This document shows, in pieces, positions 1 through 14,200 of a DNA stretch of 64,000 nucleotides (its first letter is position 1; the number at the start of each line of letters is the position of its first letter). Origin of the DNA: Lagopus muta (lineage: Eukaryota > Chordata > Aves > Galliformes > Phasianidae); assembly GCF_023343835.1 (NCBI RefSeq), contig NC_064439.1, positions 33,740,508 to 33,804,507 of the forward strand. The letters run 5' to 3'. The position numbers and the translations under genes are program-made. The notes beneath the pieces were generated by a model. That model had not been told where the DNA came from. It searched no databases and worked only from the letters and a program-made list of their open reading frames with translations.

Positions 1-3000
1 CTGCCAGAACATATTCCCAGCAACCAGTGGCTTTGTGATTTCTCACACCAGAAGCATAGGTTTATGTACCAGCTGGTACATAATTAATAAGAAACATTAA
101 TAAGAAAATATAACATACATTAATAAGAAAATAACATTTTATTCTATGAACATTTTTTGTTGCTTTCTTGAACATCTGCAGAGTTTTGGTCCTCACAGCA
201 TTCTACGTCAAGGGCTGCCAGAGATTAACTACAAATCAGATTATGGAGCAAAATTCCTCTGCCTGTTATGAATTTTCAAGCTTTGTGTTTCACTGTACTT
301 CACATAAAAGTAGTAGATGAAAGAGTGAAAGACTGCTCTTAAATATCTGAGTAGCAGAGATCATATTGTTCCCTCCAAGTCTTTTTTTCTCCATGCTTAA
401 AAGCTCTAATCCATTTAGTCATGGCTTGAAAAGAAGGTATTCTGCATCATCACTGTCCTCCTTCTTTGCATATTTTTTGGTTACTCATCCTTTCTGAGAA
501 TGGAGGATCAATAACACAGGCACATCATCAGCTCTTACAGAAGCATAAATGTTCCCTGTTTTCTCAGCTCTTTTCCTTTTCTAAGAACACTGAATATTGG
601 TTTGTCTCTTTCACCCTCATTGAGCACTCAAACTGATATTTTTACATATATTCTTGTCCAAAAATGTTTCAAAATCCCTTGTAATTACTAATAGTTATTT
701 CACAACCCATCTCTCTTTATGAGAAATGAGGTTGTTCTCCAAACCATATTAGTTGCCTTTATCAGCAGTGACAGATGACATTTTATCAACTAATTATAAA
801 CTAGACCTTCCTTCACCACTTGGAAACAAGCTGTTCTTCCAGTGAAACTTCCACCCTTCTCTACCAGCTTCTCAGCCTCACTCAAATAATTTGGACTGCA
901 CTGGCTCTAGCAGCAATCTCCAGGATATTTCAATGATCTCCATTACGTATTCCTACCTTGCAAGATGTAGAATACAAAGGAAAACATCTCATGCAGTTTC
1001 ACTCATGGCATAGGCCTGTATGGTGTAGATGATTGCATGCTTGCCTTAAATCCCAGGTCACGCCTGTTAGCTTTGTGCAGATGTCTTGGATACCACTGAG
1101 CATCCCAGATGGGACGAAGTGCCTATTTTTAGGCAATTGAATCCAACTCTTTGTTTCCTGTTTCTTAACAAGTTACAGACTCATAAGAGCAATCATACTG
1201 CTCTGTTGATTTGTTTCTTTTCAAGTGTTTAGCAAAAGCTATTCTGGAAATCTGGACAGACTACTAACTTTTCACACATGCTAGTAAATCCTCTAAAAAA
1301 ACATTTAATAAATTTGTAAGAGATTATATCCTCCTACAAAAGCAATGACAAATCTTTCCTATTATACCTTATGTCTCCTTTTTATTATACTTCCTGTATT
1401 TCTCCTGATACAGTTATTGGTCACTAAATCTCACAGTCACCCAAAAGTTTGTTTTGTATAGTGAAACCACATTTATCACTTTTTAATCATTCCATTACCA
1501 AGGCAGTTTTAGGTGATATATTACAGACTGAAACAGTTCTACTTCTCCACACTAAGTGCTAATGCAAAGACTAACCCAAGGGCTGGCTCAGCAGCATAAA
1601 TTCGTGAATTAATCTGTAATCCACATGCCTTTATCAGCCCTTGGCATAAATGAAACTAGTTGCATATCCGAGTCTTGATCTATGGCCTTCCTGTGTTTAA
1701 AAGCTATACCCATAAAAGCAGCTCCTCCTACAGTAAACACAATTAGGAGCTGGGCAAAAAAGTCTCTCTCCATGTGGTTTGTATCTAGTCCTTAAACAAA
1801 ACATGCTACAGTAGCAAATGGATTTCTTGGCCAGCATTTGCACTGGGGTTATACTGCCATTGCCACATCAGCAAAAGACTCTCGCTCCTTGCTGCCATTT
1901 CTATACCAGTAAAATTTTGAAGTGTAGGCTGGGACCACGTCTTCATACTTTCCCACAGCCACCCCAAGCTCTCCACAGCCCTGTGGCACTGCTCAAAGTT
2001 TCAGTAGTCTTCCTGCACCTTTCCCCTTACCTACATTTCTCAAGTGAAATGGCCTCAATTGCTTAAACATGTCTACCACTGTGCCCACACTGAATACACA
2101 TTGCCAGCAAGTAGCAAAAAGCAGCAAGATAAAGACTATATATCTGGATTTTCACTGGTAATACAGAGGTGAAAGCTCAGGTATTTTTAATCCATGAGTC
2201 ATCATAATCACCTTTACAAATTGAAAGCTTCCTGGGATTTCAAAATGTGAAGAGTTGACTGAATTAATACCTGTTGTGTTACTGAACTGTCACAAATAAA
2301 AGTTAAACGTGTATGAGCATACTGTCACGTAAAGCTGTTCTAAAGAAATCATTAATCCTGCTCACAAGGGAATCCATCTCCAGGTGGATTTACTCCTTTC
2401 CAGGTATCCTATTTCTCCATTAGATGAAAAATTTCCTTATTCTTTGCTTCAGAAGATTTATTCACAGCCACTATTCTGGTAAGTTACTTGAATCTCATGG
2501 TAATATTCAGGCAAGGTCAATTCACAGCTAAAACTGATGTGTTGCTCTAGATTATTCCTATCCTTAGCCAGTATCACATCACAGAAATGCATTAGGACAT
2601 TTTCCTGGACTATGATGTCTTCATACTGACTGGAACAACTACAGAACAAACAAATGGAAAGGCATTCCCTGTGGCTGACCTACGATTTGGAGCTCTCTCC
2701 ATCCCTTGAAATCCTTTTTTTTTTTTTTTTTTCAGCATAAAAATAAGCCCAAGAACCAAAATGACACAATTATCACTTCCTTCAATGTTTGTGAATGGCT
2801 ACTAATCCAAAAAGATCACGGTGTGTATGTAACACATTTATACATTAGTGCATCCTCCACTCACATCCATTCTTGCATAGGTCTCCATCAGGTCTAATGC
2901 TATTTCCAGCTTCCAGCCTTTGTCTCTTGCCTACCAGGAAAAAATCAAGCTGAGAGTCAGACCATGTTGACCCTTGGGAGGGCAGAATGTGTGCACAGAA

Positions 3001-5024
3001 TGTGGATACTTTGTCTCTTGTCTTATGCTGCCCTTGGTGAACAGTGCTACCAAACACTGTAGGTTGTTGCAAAGCCTTATTTTTCTCCTTCAGAGTTTTC
3101 TCATGTTCTGAAATTAGGGTTACCACAGTGGTGCACAAAATGGTAAACAGCAGAGAGGATGAGACATTTAAGGAAGAGCAGACAATACTGGCTACAAAGA
3201 ATGGGAACATTTTGGAGTCTGACTCCAAAGGAGCATCTGGTATTTCAGGTATTATCCACACAGGTGGCACAATTCTCATCCCCCATCAGAGCTTTTAGAT
3301 TAAGATCATCATTCTTCACCTTGAAACACAATGGAAACATGGCGTGATAGTGGCTGGAATGAGGCAATAAGAGCACAGAATCAGAGAACTGTGGGTGCAG
3401 ATATGGTTGTCACTGCATTATAATACTTAAAATAAGAAAACAACCGTGATAAGAAAATATCTTTGGGGGAAGGAAGGGTTGAGGACAGAATGGGAGATCC
3501 CAGATAAGTAGATGCTTTAACCCAAACATCAAGAGGATGACTGCAGATATCTCAGGGCCTATTTCGATATGCAGAGCTTGAGTTAAGATTTTATATAACA
3601 GATGGCAGTTTGAGTCACTAAACGTTACTATTTGGCAACAAACTTCTGCTCTCTCAACCATTTCTCAAGGGATTCTTGCCACAAACTGCTGTGGAAGTGA
3701 TGTGTATTCTGTAACATTTCAATTGCAGATTTCCTAAACCAACACAGAATTCCATGCAACTAGAGATGCAAATACACATTTAAACAAAAGATCTAAAGTA
3801 AACTTGGAATACATTAGCCTGGGCCAGAGAAACCACCCTGGAGTCTAGAGGCCCACATTTTTTCCTATGTATTTCTGGATGACTTATGCTTGCACTTCAT
3901 TATCTCCATACAGATCAAATAATTGAACTACAATTTAGACTTTTAGGAAATTTCAGTAAATATGAGAGGAGAATTAATTTCATAATCAATATTCGTCACT
4001 GAAAGTGACTTTAATGCATCTTTAAAAAAAAACCTACCAAGCTATATTTGTAGGTTGATCCAAACAATATTCCTCTGAATGCTACATATGCCATTGAACA
4101 GGCTTTGAAGATCAGATACACAAAAGGATTCAGATATCCAAACACTTCTTGGTTTAATTTAGTTGAAGCCTGGTGGGTTTTAAGCACCAACACATTTTAC
4201 ACGATCTGGCCTTATGAATCTTTGTAAGGCCACTGGAAGAATTACCCTCAGGGATAAGATTAAGTCTCAGCTCCACTCTCATCCTCAGTTTATTAGGTTA
4301 TAGCCTTTTCTCAATTACATCAATAGAGTTAATAGAAATAGCACATGACCTTTCTGTGATAAGGTTCTTTGGTACAGTGTCCTCCCAGAGAGGCTCTGCT
4401 ACTATACAGAGCTAATAATAGACAACATTCCTGCAGGGTCATGCTCATGGGGCTGTATACACAAAAGTCACGCACCAAAGCCTCATCAAGCACCAAATGA
4501 ATCATGCTCTGAATAAAAACAAACTGCACCCACTGTACAGTGAAATGCTAAATATGTTTCCTACATAACAGTCATACTTTTTTAATCCAAAAAGGAGAGA
4601 GAAGTGATAGAAGGTAAGCATTGCTATACCACATCTTGTGCAATGGGGTTGCTGATTTTGACTCTGTGGTAGCTCTTGCCTGTCATGCATTCTGCCACAA
4701 TTCTGCAAGGACTGCTTACAAGGTACAGAAAAAAAGCCCATAAGAGATGGTTGCAAAGCTTATTCACATCAAATCAGCAGTCTTAAATCCGTGAAGAAGA
4801 AACAAAGAAGAGAGGACAAAACTGCTTCGCTTTAAACAAACACAAAAGTGAGATACTTTAACTTTGGAGGAGGAGCATTCCCTTTTTGCCTGCACAACAC
4901 CATGTAGTTTTATCAAGTACAACCCTAGATGAAATTATTCTCTCAGCAATATGCCATAGTGCAATCTAGACCTGCTCATAATAGAAACCAAAGTCTGCAG
5001 CCATGTTCAGCAGAGGGTTCTTAG
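1..5024. other. Non-coding DNA, no gene recognised
   Basis: AT-rich sequence without exon-like coding signal. A poly-T run lies at about 2713-2732. A 144-codon minus-strand open frame at 2845-3279 has no recognisable family and is not called as a gene. Confidence 0.6.
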
Positions 5025-5098
5025 GGCAGTACAGTTAGGTTGTGGTTGGACCCGATCTTGAAAGTCTTCTCCACTTGGAGTGATTCCTGGTTCTATGT
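5025..5098 (+). mobile_element. Old CR1 3'-end fragment
   Basis: The text 'agggcagtacagttaggttg', followed by 'tggttggacccgatcttgaaagt' and ending in GGTTCTATG, matches the 3' terminal part of CR1 on the plus strand. It is diverged and lacks clear terminal repeats. Confidence 0.65.
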
Positions 5099-5200
5099 CT
5101 TGTAAACAAAACCACTGCTTGTAGGCACATACTTTCCTAGAAGTGACAACTCTTTTCACTGGTGACTTTCCACTGTCATTTTTACCACTAAACTGCATTC

Positions 5201-5222
5201 TATTTATTTATTTATTTATTTA
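5201..5222. repeat. (TATT)n microsatellite
   Basis: Five perfect TATT/TTTA units. Confidence 0.9.
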
Positions 5223-8200
5223 GGAGAATCACATTATGTTACACAGAAGAAAAACACAGTGTCCTAATCTGGAAAGACTACTTTGTCTGGGAAAACTCAG
5301 AACAGAGCTTTACAACCATGATACTGTCAACCAGTGCATCAAGATGACTTCTATTACACCCTTTGCACTGAGGTAGCTACTAAAAGGAATTTACTCCATG
5401 AATAACAGTGGTGGAAGTAGTTTGGAAAAAGAAATAAACACTAATATTAATTACAGCCATAAAGAAAAGACAACCTTCATGAATAACAGGCATATAGGAA
5501 ACCTTTTAGGTTTTCATTTTAGAATGTACATATTTGCTTATTTTCTTTACACATACCATAGTTTTATTCTGAACTGGTGATGATCCGTAAGCCAGAAAAA
5601 AAAGTATGGCTAATTTGATATACAAAAACATATTAGTAGAGTAAGAACACAGTATAATCTGCATTGCAGAAATATATGAACTGAAATCCTGGCTCTTCTG
5701 AAATACACAAGAGTTTCACTGATTTCAGTAAGGCCAGGATTCCATCCTTCTACAGAAGGTACTTCTGCATTGTAAGATGAGGTAACCAGCACAAAACCAC
5801 ATCAGATGACACTGAACTGTACTCTGACAGAAGAATCATGGTCATGCCACTTTGCTTTTTGAGAGACTTCCAGTGAAAACACATTAAATGCATTTCCCAA
5901 GTCAGACTCCATTAACTGCCTATTTGTTACTATGTGAATATACAGAATTAGACATTCTTAGCTACAGCACATTATGGTCTCCTCCCATTAAAAAAAAAAA
6001 AAAAAAAATCAGTATTACAGCTGACTTCCTAATCAGCAAAGTGTCCAATTCCAGAGATGTCAACAGCTTTATGACTTGACTTTGTAGAGAATTGGACAAT
6101 AAAAGAATGAGACACTTCTTGACTCTTGTCAAGCTTTCTTCTCCTCTGTTGATGGGCATTTACCCAGTAGTTCCTCATCTTGCTCCTGATCTTTTGCTAT
6201 AAGAAATGTCAGCACCAGTTCCACTTCTAATGACATCACTTCTTATTAGTATTTTTATTTACCTAAAATAATTTCCTTGTTTTCCATCAACAAAGCAAGA
6301 TGTTATCTTGTGAGATAACACAGGCTGAAGTAGATCTCCAAGACCAGACAAACCACTGAAAAAAAGGGATGCTTTCATCACACAAGACAGAGGGCATAGT
6401 GCTAAGCATATTATGTGCTAATATGTTTCAGCCCACTTTAAAAGAAAAGTAGACTAAAGCCCCTTCATCTTTTTTATGCACCTGCATGCATTTTACAGTT
6501 ATTCTATTGCTGCTTCAGGTACTGTAAAATACACCAGTTTGGTGGAGTGCTGCCTCAGACTCCGTGAAGACAGACACAAGAAAGTCAATGACTTTCTCGT
6601 TTCTTTCTCCTCCAGACTCCCATCAACCATCATTCCATCTCCTCACAAACAGCACTCAGATGTTAATAAACATATTAGTCACTTTTTCAATGGCACCACT
6701 TTTTCCAACTCAACATTTCCTAGCTTTTTGTCATCCTGAAGCCTTTGCTGCTTGCTCATGTTTCCAGCTCACCACAAAACGTGCTTTATGAGTGTCAAAG
6801 GAAGAATTCCTTCAATCTGAACTGAAACATCAATTAATTTCAAATCCAAAGATTTATAACCTGCATTGAAATTTATGCTTGCTGGAGCTTCCATTAATGT
6901 TTCCCTGGATGGAAATTTAATGTGGAACTTCATCAAGCATTCCAGTTGGGAGTTCAAAAGTCAGCTTCTTTTATCAGAGTTCACAACAGCAAAGACTGAA
7001 GATTTTACATTTTCTGAATGTTTAATTCAGCAGGAAATGGGTCCCCAGCTCAAAGCTACTGTTTGCAAATCAATCCAGACAAAGCTGACAAGTGACAGAA
7101 CTAAAACATACAGCACCATGAAATATACTAATGACTTCACATTTTAAAAACTTCTTACATTAATAAGCATACTGATCTTAACTAGATAAAGTGTTTTAAC
7201 AGGCACATGGAGAATATCTGAATGTATTATAATGTATTTTCTATAGCTTCCATAATTGTGCTTTATAGTGTCAGTTGCTTTCAGCTTGAGTTTAGTGGAC
7301 TCCAGATGCTTGCAAACAACTTTTAAGAAGCCTGTTTACAGTAAGGTATGAAAGCAAGGGTGTCATCTCTGATTTCAGTTAAGCTACAATTGCTGAGTCC
7401 CCATCAGAAGTGCTTGGAATGATAGGTACAAGCTAAAGGAGAATGATGAGATTACTTCTTCCATGGGCCTGACAACAATGAAAGCCTTTGCAAAGTATTG
7501 CTTTCGAAACTACAACAAGGAGTGTTAGTGCTGATGTATCTAGGAAATACAGGGCCGACAGACTATGGACAGAGTTCTCTCAGCATGTGGAGCCATGGCA
7601 ATGCACACACACCACCCTCAGACCTCATGCTCGGATCTTCTCCAGGGGAAGCTGCTGCCAGGGCAACATAGCTAATGCCAGCATCCTCAGATAGGTGTCT
7701 GTTGAGCATCAGCGTTGTCTGTATCTCTAAATATCTATGCTGTTATTTTATGAATTTTAACTGTGTTAAAATGGGTTAAATGGGGTTAAGGGTTACTGAA
7801 GGGGTGAACACCCCACTACTGGCCAAAACAAATTCAGCCAAAGCAAACTGTACCAGGAAAAGGCCACAGTCCAGCTTTTTTGTTTTACTTCTCCAGAGAC
7901 TTTGTAAATGAAAGTGAAAAAGTTTTTAGGAAAGTGAATTAACATAGAAAATGAGAATTACTATTATGCACACCTTGTAGAGTCTCCTACTGAGACTTGT
8001 TCTTTCGGTCTCACATTAGCGCAGTACTTGCATCAAACGAGCTCCAATTCAAATGAACAACACAGAAAGGGAAGAAAGTAAAAAAAGGAATGATGGTTAA
8101 AGCACTATAGTGACAGCACTACCTATGAGCGCAAGCCCTATGCAGTACTTCAGGTAAGATACTATGGCAATGAGGTAAGAAAAGAAACAGCCAAAGAAAA

Positions 8201-11200
8201 TATCTTGGTTACAATCCCCAGATTGTACCACAGCTTCAGTGTTGCTGTTTGATTCCCTAAGGATCAGCTCACTTTCCCAGGAAGCTTAGACTATTTCTGC
8301 TCTTATCAAGAGGAAACTTTCTCAGGAACACGAAACGAGAACACAACTCATAGGCAGCAGATGCTCCATTAGGACAGGCTAAACAAAGGCAGTTACATAT
8401 TTGTGTGGTTATCTGAAAGGCTTCCATTATTTTGATTTGAATAGTCTGTGGCCTACAGTTGGATATTTGCTCAAGGAAATTATTATATAAAGCTATCACG
8501 AACTGTACACAGCAAAGGACCAGATGCTATTGGGTTACACTTCCAGGGATGAGCAGTGCTAAAGAGTTGGAACAGCACTGCCTCAATAAAACAAAGCAGC
8601 AAGTAAGTTTAGAACAAGTCCAGGCTCTAATAGTGCAGTCACCACTTATATTTCTATTCCTACTTGTGTAACTGTGTTTACTTCTTCGTCTTCCTAAGGA
8701 TGGTATTTCAAATAATTGATTTACAGTCCAAAAATTCTGTTATTTTAAGGTCTGAAGGGAAAAGAATCCGACTTAATATGATTCCAAATGCAATGTCTTC
8801 TGAAAACTCGGTTTATAGCTAAGAAATAACTCCAAATGAGCCCCTATATGGAAAAGTTTTGAGATATGATTAGCCGCGCCTATAAAAAACATTCAGCGAA
8901 AAGCTTCAGATTTTACTTCTGATGAGAGGAAACAATGAGATTTTTCCTGTAAGATATGTATTGGAGATGTTGGGAATCCACAGTAAAGACTATAAGACAT
9001 TCTCTGCCTCTGTAGAACCATGCAGAGCCTGCCTATCAACACAGCCATCTCGAGACCGCTCAGAAAGGTAGGCAAAATTGCGTTTCACCTCTTGGAATGA
9101 AGAGCTTGAACTAGAGGTTAAGCCGTTCATAATGTGAGAGGGATGAAAGGACAGGGGGCCCAAGGATGCATAGCCAGAAGAAAGCTCAATTTTAAAGGTT
9201 CACAGGTCTTACCTTCTTTCATAAGGAGAGAAGAAAAACTGATAGTGCTTAACTCAGTTGCACCTCAGATACCCTACTGCTCTTTCCTCAGCACAAGCAG
9301 CCTAGTTTCTGAAGAATCCAAAGCATGCAGATTAGGATTACGGCTTTTTTTTTTCCCCACCCCTTCCTGCCTTAGTCAACTTCAATATTCCAAATTGAGA
9401 TCCTCCCAAAAAATTATGTATCACATAAAAATGGCTCTCAGACATTCATATGATATATATACAGTCTCTGTGAGCTGGCTCCTGCAGTGCGGAAACAAGG
9501 AGGTCTAGTTAGTGAGCTCCTAGAATTTTCAGGTATCTATTCCAGTTTCTAACCATTACAGGAATCTCCCTTGTTTTGGCAATCCAGACATGCTCACACT
9601 GCTTTACGTAGCATTAGCATTACATTGGAGTTCAAGATCTTTTCAGATCCTACACTTAGGACACACAGACTTAAGGAGCATTCTCCATATCGCTGTTTGG
9701 GATGGATCAGCCTGTTCTGCTGCATCAAGTCCTATTTTGGGTCAAGGCATAGTTGGAATATCAGGTAACAGCAAACTTAGTAGTAAAACAACAATTGTAT
9801 GTGTTGAATCATCACATCACCTAATTTCCCTAATATTACACACATCACTACTCTCAAATCTAGGGCCTTCTTTGTAGAGGTGAAGGAGAGTAAAAGAGTT
9901 CTTCATGCCACATAGAGCTCTCAGCAGAAAGTACTCCCCAACAGCCTGCCTACTCAACTACTTAAAAGATTTTCAAGACATAGCCAAACTGGCACAATTT
10001 CAGAATCACAACCACTTTAACTAATGCCAAAAGCCACATTAAAAAAATGGCAAAAAAAACCCTAAAAATTCAATATTCATGTCATGAATTTCCACTATCT
10101 AGGATGATGGAAAACGAAATAACTTAGATGAGAAATGATAGATTTTTGGAGTCCTCCATCCACCTCTCAAAAAAATGAAGAAAAAACAACAAACCCACCA
10201 CCACCAAAAACAAACAGGAAAGCACACACACAAATCTACACAACCACAATTTCATCAGTTTGTTATTAACTTAGTTACCAAAATACACACTTACCAGGAA
10301 GTTTCAAGCCAGTGCAGGCAAGAAAAGACAGCTGTTTATGTAGGTTCTTCACAAAATTATTCACCTCTGATACACCACTGTAACAGACCGGGTGCTGAGA
10401 TGCTAGTTCTATTCTGTTCAAAAACATTGCTCCAGATCTTTAAAGGCAATATTCAGTATAATACTCCCTCATGCTCCCTCAGCTGCACTTTGACTCCCAT
10501 TTGAACCCATTCTAGTACCATTGTTTTTCTCCTCGCTGAGTACAGGATGAATCCTATGGGAAAAGTAGTATTCTCCACTAGCAGAAAAATCACTTAGATT
10601 CATCAGTAGTTGGCCTGTTGTTTTCTGCATGTGAAACTAAGCCAGTTCTTCTCCCATTCTGCATTATCTGCTTCATATAAATGATTCATTAGTTGGCTTT
10701 TTTTTTGTTTTTAAGAGCCTGCAGTAATTCTACAAAGAGTCACATAAAACATGGATGTGGTTTAGAGTAAAATGCACCTGCTGTGTGGATACATTACCTA
10801 CTAAGTCCTGTCACTGTTGGACTCTGTATTTATTTTGGCTCTGTTTTCATTAAGTTACCCAATCTTTCCTACTCTTCAAAGCCACACAATCTTCTAACTA
10901 AAGAATTTAAGAAACTAATGTCAATAAAATCTGTTCAAAACTGTTACTTTTAAAGATTTTACACCTGCAGATACTCATAGGTCAGAATTCCAGATCTGGC
11001 CAGAGCCAGATGTCATGAGTATGCATAATCCAATTTAATCATGGCTTTGGAAGTCATTACTCACACAGTAATGAACATGCACCAAGGTAAAGAATCTATC
11101 TTGTTTGCACTTAAAAAAAAAAAAAAAAAGCCAACCAAAAAAACCTGCACTTAAAAAGCACTCAAAATTTGAAAATTTGTGTCTTTTCTTTTTAAAAATG

Positions 11201-14200
11201 CCGAAAGTAAGTAAAGAAACTCCATCACAGAGTGCATATTAAGCATATCCTGACACCGTGACATACACAGCGAATGAGCTTTGCCAAATCCAAGTTTCGT
11301 CTCCCTGGATCAGTGTTCCCAAAAGGGGAATAACTGCACAGTAATATTGTTCCATTACACTGATGCATTGCTTTGGCGCCTTCTGGAGAGTGAAAAACTA
11401 GAAGCTTCATCAACTGAAAACAGGTTTATTCATAAGAAAGTGATCATTTGGTTTCTCCGGTTCGTATCAGAATGAAGAACTTGCATGAACCAAGGGCTTT
11501 CTGCTACTTCTTGATGAACTTATCTGTTCAGACCAATTACATCAGTATGTTTTCAATATTTTTTTTCAATATTTTCCAAATCAGTGAAATGAACATTTTA
11601 GCCTCTGATATTTCACATCTCCAACAAAGAAAACTTATATTAGCCTCTGCATTACAATAACGAGCATCCTGGAAGCACAGTACTATCAGTGGAATCATTT
11701 TCTTCCATGTTGTAATATTTGGTGGCTTAACCATTCCAAAATATAATATTCAATGACTAACAAATTAATATTATTTACCTTACTATGTAATTAAGTAAAA
11801 ATAAAGCATTAACTGTTTTTGGAACAGACCATAAGACATTACTGAGCTGTCCGTAATTTATGAGGAAATGGGGAATTAGACACGTTAACCTTTTGTCTTA
11901 AGAGATTGACTACAAAGAGACAAAGACCAGCTTCAAATTATCAATGTCCCCTATCAATGGTCGCTCATGGTCACAAGTGCATCAACTCCACAATCGTCAG
12001 GAAGCAGAATAAAATGCTGATGAGCAATTTGCAGCTCAGCAATGCACAACCCTCTCCTGCCAGGCAGGCAGTGGGGTTTGTTCTGGTAGTGGGCAGGGCT
12101 GTAGGGTGCAATCAGTCAGTGAATATGCTATGCTGTCATCACTTTCTATACACACTAGAAAATCCTATATCATCTGGAAAGAGAATGACTTCAGTCAGAT
12201 CATGTGCCAAAAGTCCTCAGGGACCTGCTAAAGACCATTTGATCTGAGTGTTCATCCTCTTCTTGGATAACACATCTAATGGGATGAAATAATAAACCTC
12301 TTCATGCACTAGCTGTCTTCTCTTGAATTTTATAGTTATAAACAAAGTTCAACTTTTAAACACTCTCCACATGCTAATTCTGGATTTTGGAACATCAGCC
12401 TGCAGTTGCGATGGAAGTACAGATGATTTGCACTTTTTATTGGTTGCATAAACTTTCATTTCTATTCAACTGCTTTCCCAAAATGCATTTCATTCTTTTC
12501 CTGTTTGATATTGATTTGGCATCATTTTTGTTTGCATCAGAATAACAGTGCTTGCTATTTCTGTGGCAAGATTTATTTTCATAATTTTGTTAGCAACAAA
12601 AAACCCACCATTTTCCCTGCACTAAGCAGCTCAATTTATCATGGCTCCATTGCTGACGAGTTATGGCTTCTCTTTGGTACACTTAAGCTTACACTTTTCA
12701 GTTCAGATTTAATATTAATCCTGTCTCTCAGCTGGTCATATCTACCACTTAAATCTCAAGCAACTACACATGTAACCGCACTCAGAATTCAGCCCAGATA
12801 GTTAATTCAAGAAGGGAAAAAATAGGCTGTGACAGCACTCTTCTGTGAAAGACAGCACTGTTGTAACACACTAACATGCCAGATGCAGCGACAGAGGATC
12901 TGTAAGTAAACCAAGACTTCCCACTTCGTGCTGCTTTAATGTAACATGGCACATGCAAGCGATGGATTCACAAGGCTGAAGGCCAGACCCAGCATGTTGC
13001 TGGGCCCTTCACAAGAGCAGAGCCCAGAACACCTATGAAAAGAGAGACTTACAGCTCAACTGTCCCACAGCCCTCCTCTACGTCCGTTCCAGGCAGCAGC
13101 ACGCAGCCCAGGGCAGCCCACACAGGCCTACCTGACCCAGGCCTGCACCTCCATACTCAAGTGCCAACACAACACAGGGTCAGGCCTAACCTGTAAAGCT
13201 CAGTTTCACATGTTGGCCCTACGTGGGCAATCCTGCTACCCCGTCTTATGGATCAGTGTGAAAAATGGTAGCAAAAGAGACACCAAAGGATTGTGTGCTA
13301 TTGGAAATGGCTCTGCCCACAACCCGCACCACAGAGGATGCCAGTTTGTATACAGCAACATGAACTGGAGCAGTTTCACTCACTTGTGCAGCCCTTATGC
13401 TCACACATCGCCCAAGAGCTCTTGTCATAGCTTGCAGGAAAACTCACCTGCCACTTGCATTTCCAGCTCTTGCCCAAAATGTTTCAAAACTGAAGGTAAC
13501 ATCTGCTCCTTGTTGTGCCAACATACACATGCTACAGGTACCCGAGTCCTCCCTTGTCCCTGAGCATAGCCTGATGCTGCCTCTGAAACACAGCTCACTG
13601 TCTTTGACACGGCTCATGCTTGAGCAGGGCCAGCTTGTCCCCAGGTCCAGGGCTAACATTTCTGCTCTTCAGGAGTGCAGCTTCCCCACTGCAGCACAGT
13701 GTGCTAAGGTGGATAATGGGAGAAAACTGCTCTGCGTTCTAATGGGTACCCTTCATTCTGCATTCTTTACCCTACTATTCTCTAAGTACCTAGCACATGC
13801 TTATAGAGCACCAGAGAAAGCAGTACAATTGCTGTCCTTCACTATAACCAGGAGGCCAACTTATTTCACTGTCTTGCATCAGATACCAAGGCCAAATAAC
13901 TCTGCATACTTGTAAGCTGATTTTAAGCTTTGGAGGCAAATAACTTGGTGTTGCAATCAATCTGGCTGTTTTAATTCCTTGCCTGTCTGACACTCTTGGT
14001 CTTATCATTTTTCCAGTACTAAGCCCTTGGGCCTCCACTAACTATGCTGGAAGTTGTGGGTAGTAATTTGACTCTTATCTATTTAGGTTATTTAAGTTTC
14101 CTGAAACAGGCGAAAATGAGAATTAAATGAATTTCAGATGAAAGAATGAATAAATAATCTCATGGACTACTAGTTCTGCTAGAAATTCTAGAGAGAGCAG

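Noticed and set aside
7760..7800. Telomere-like GGGTTA runs
   Set aside because: Only a few irregular units (GGGTTAAATGGGGTTAAGGGTTA); too short and degenerate for an interstitial telomeric array.
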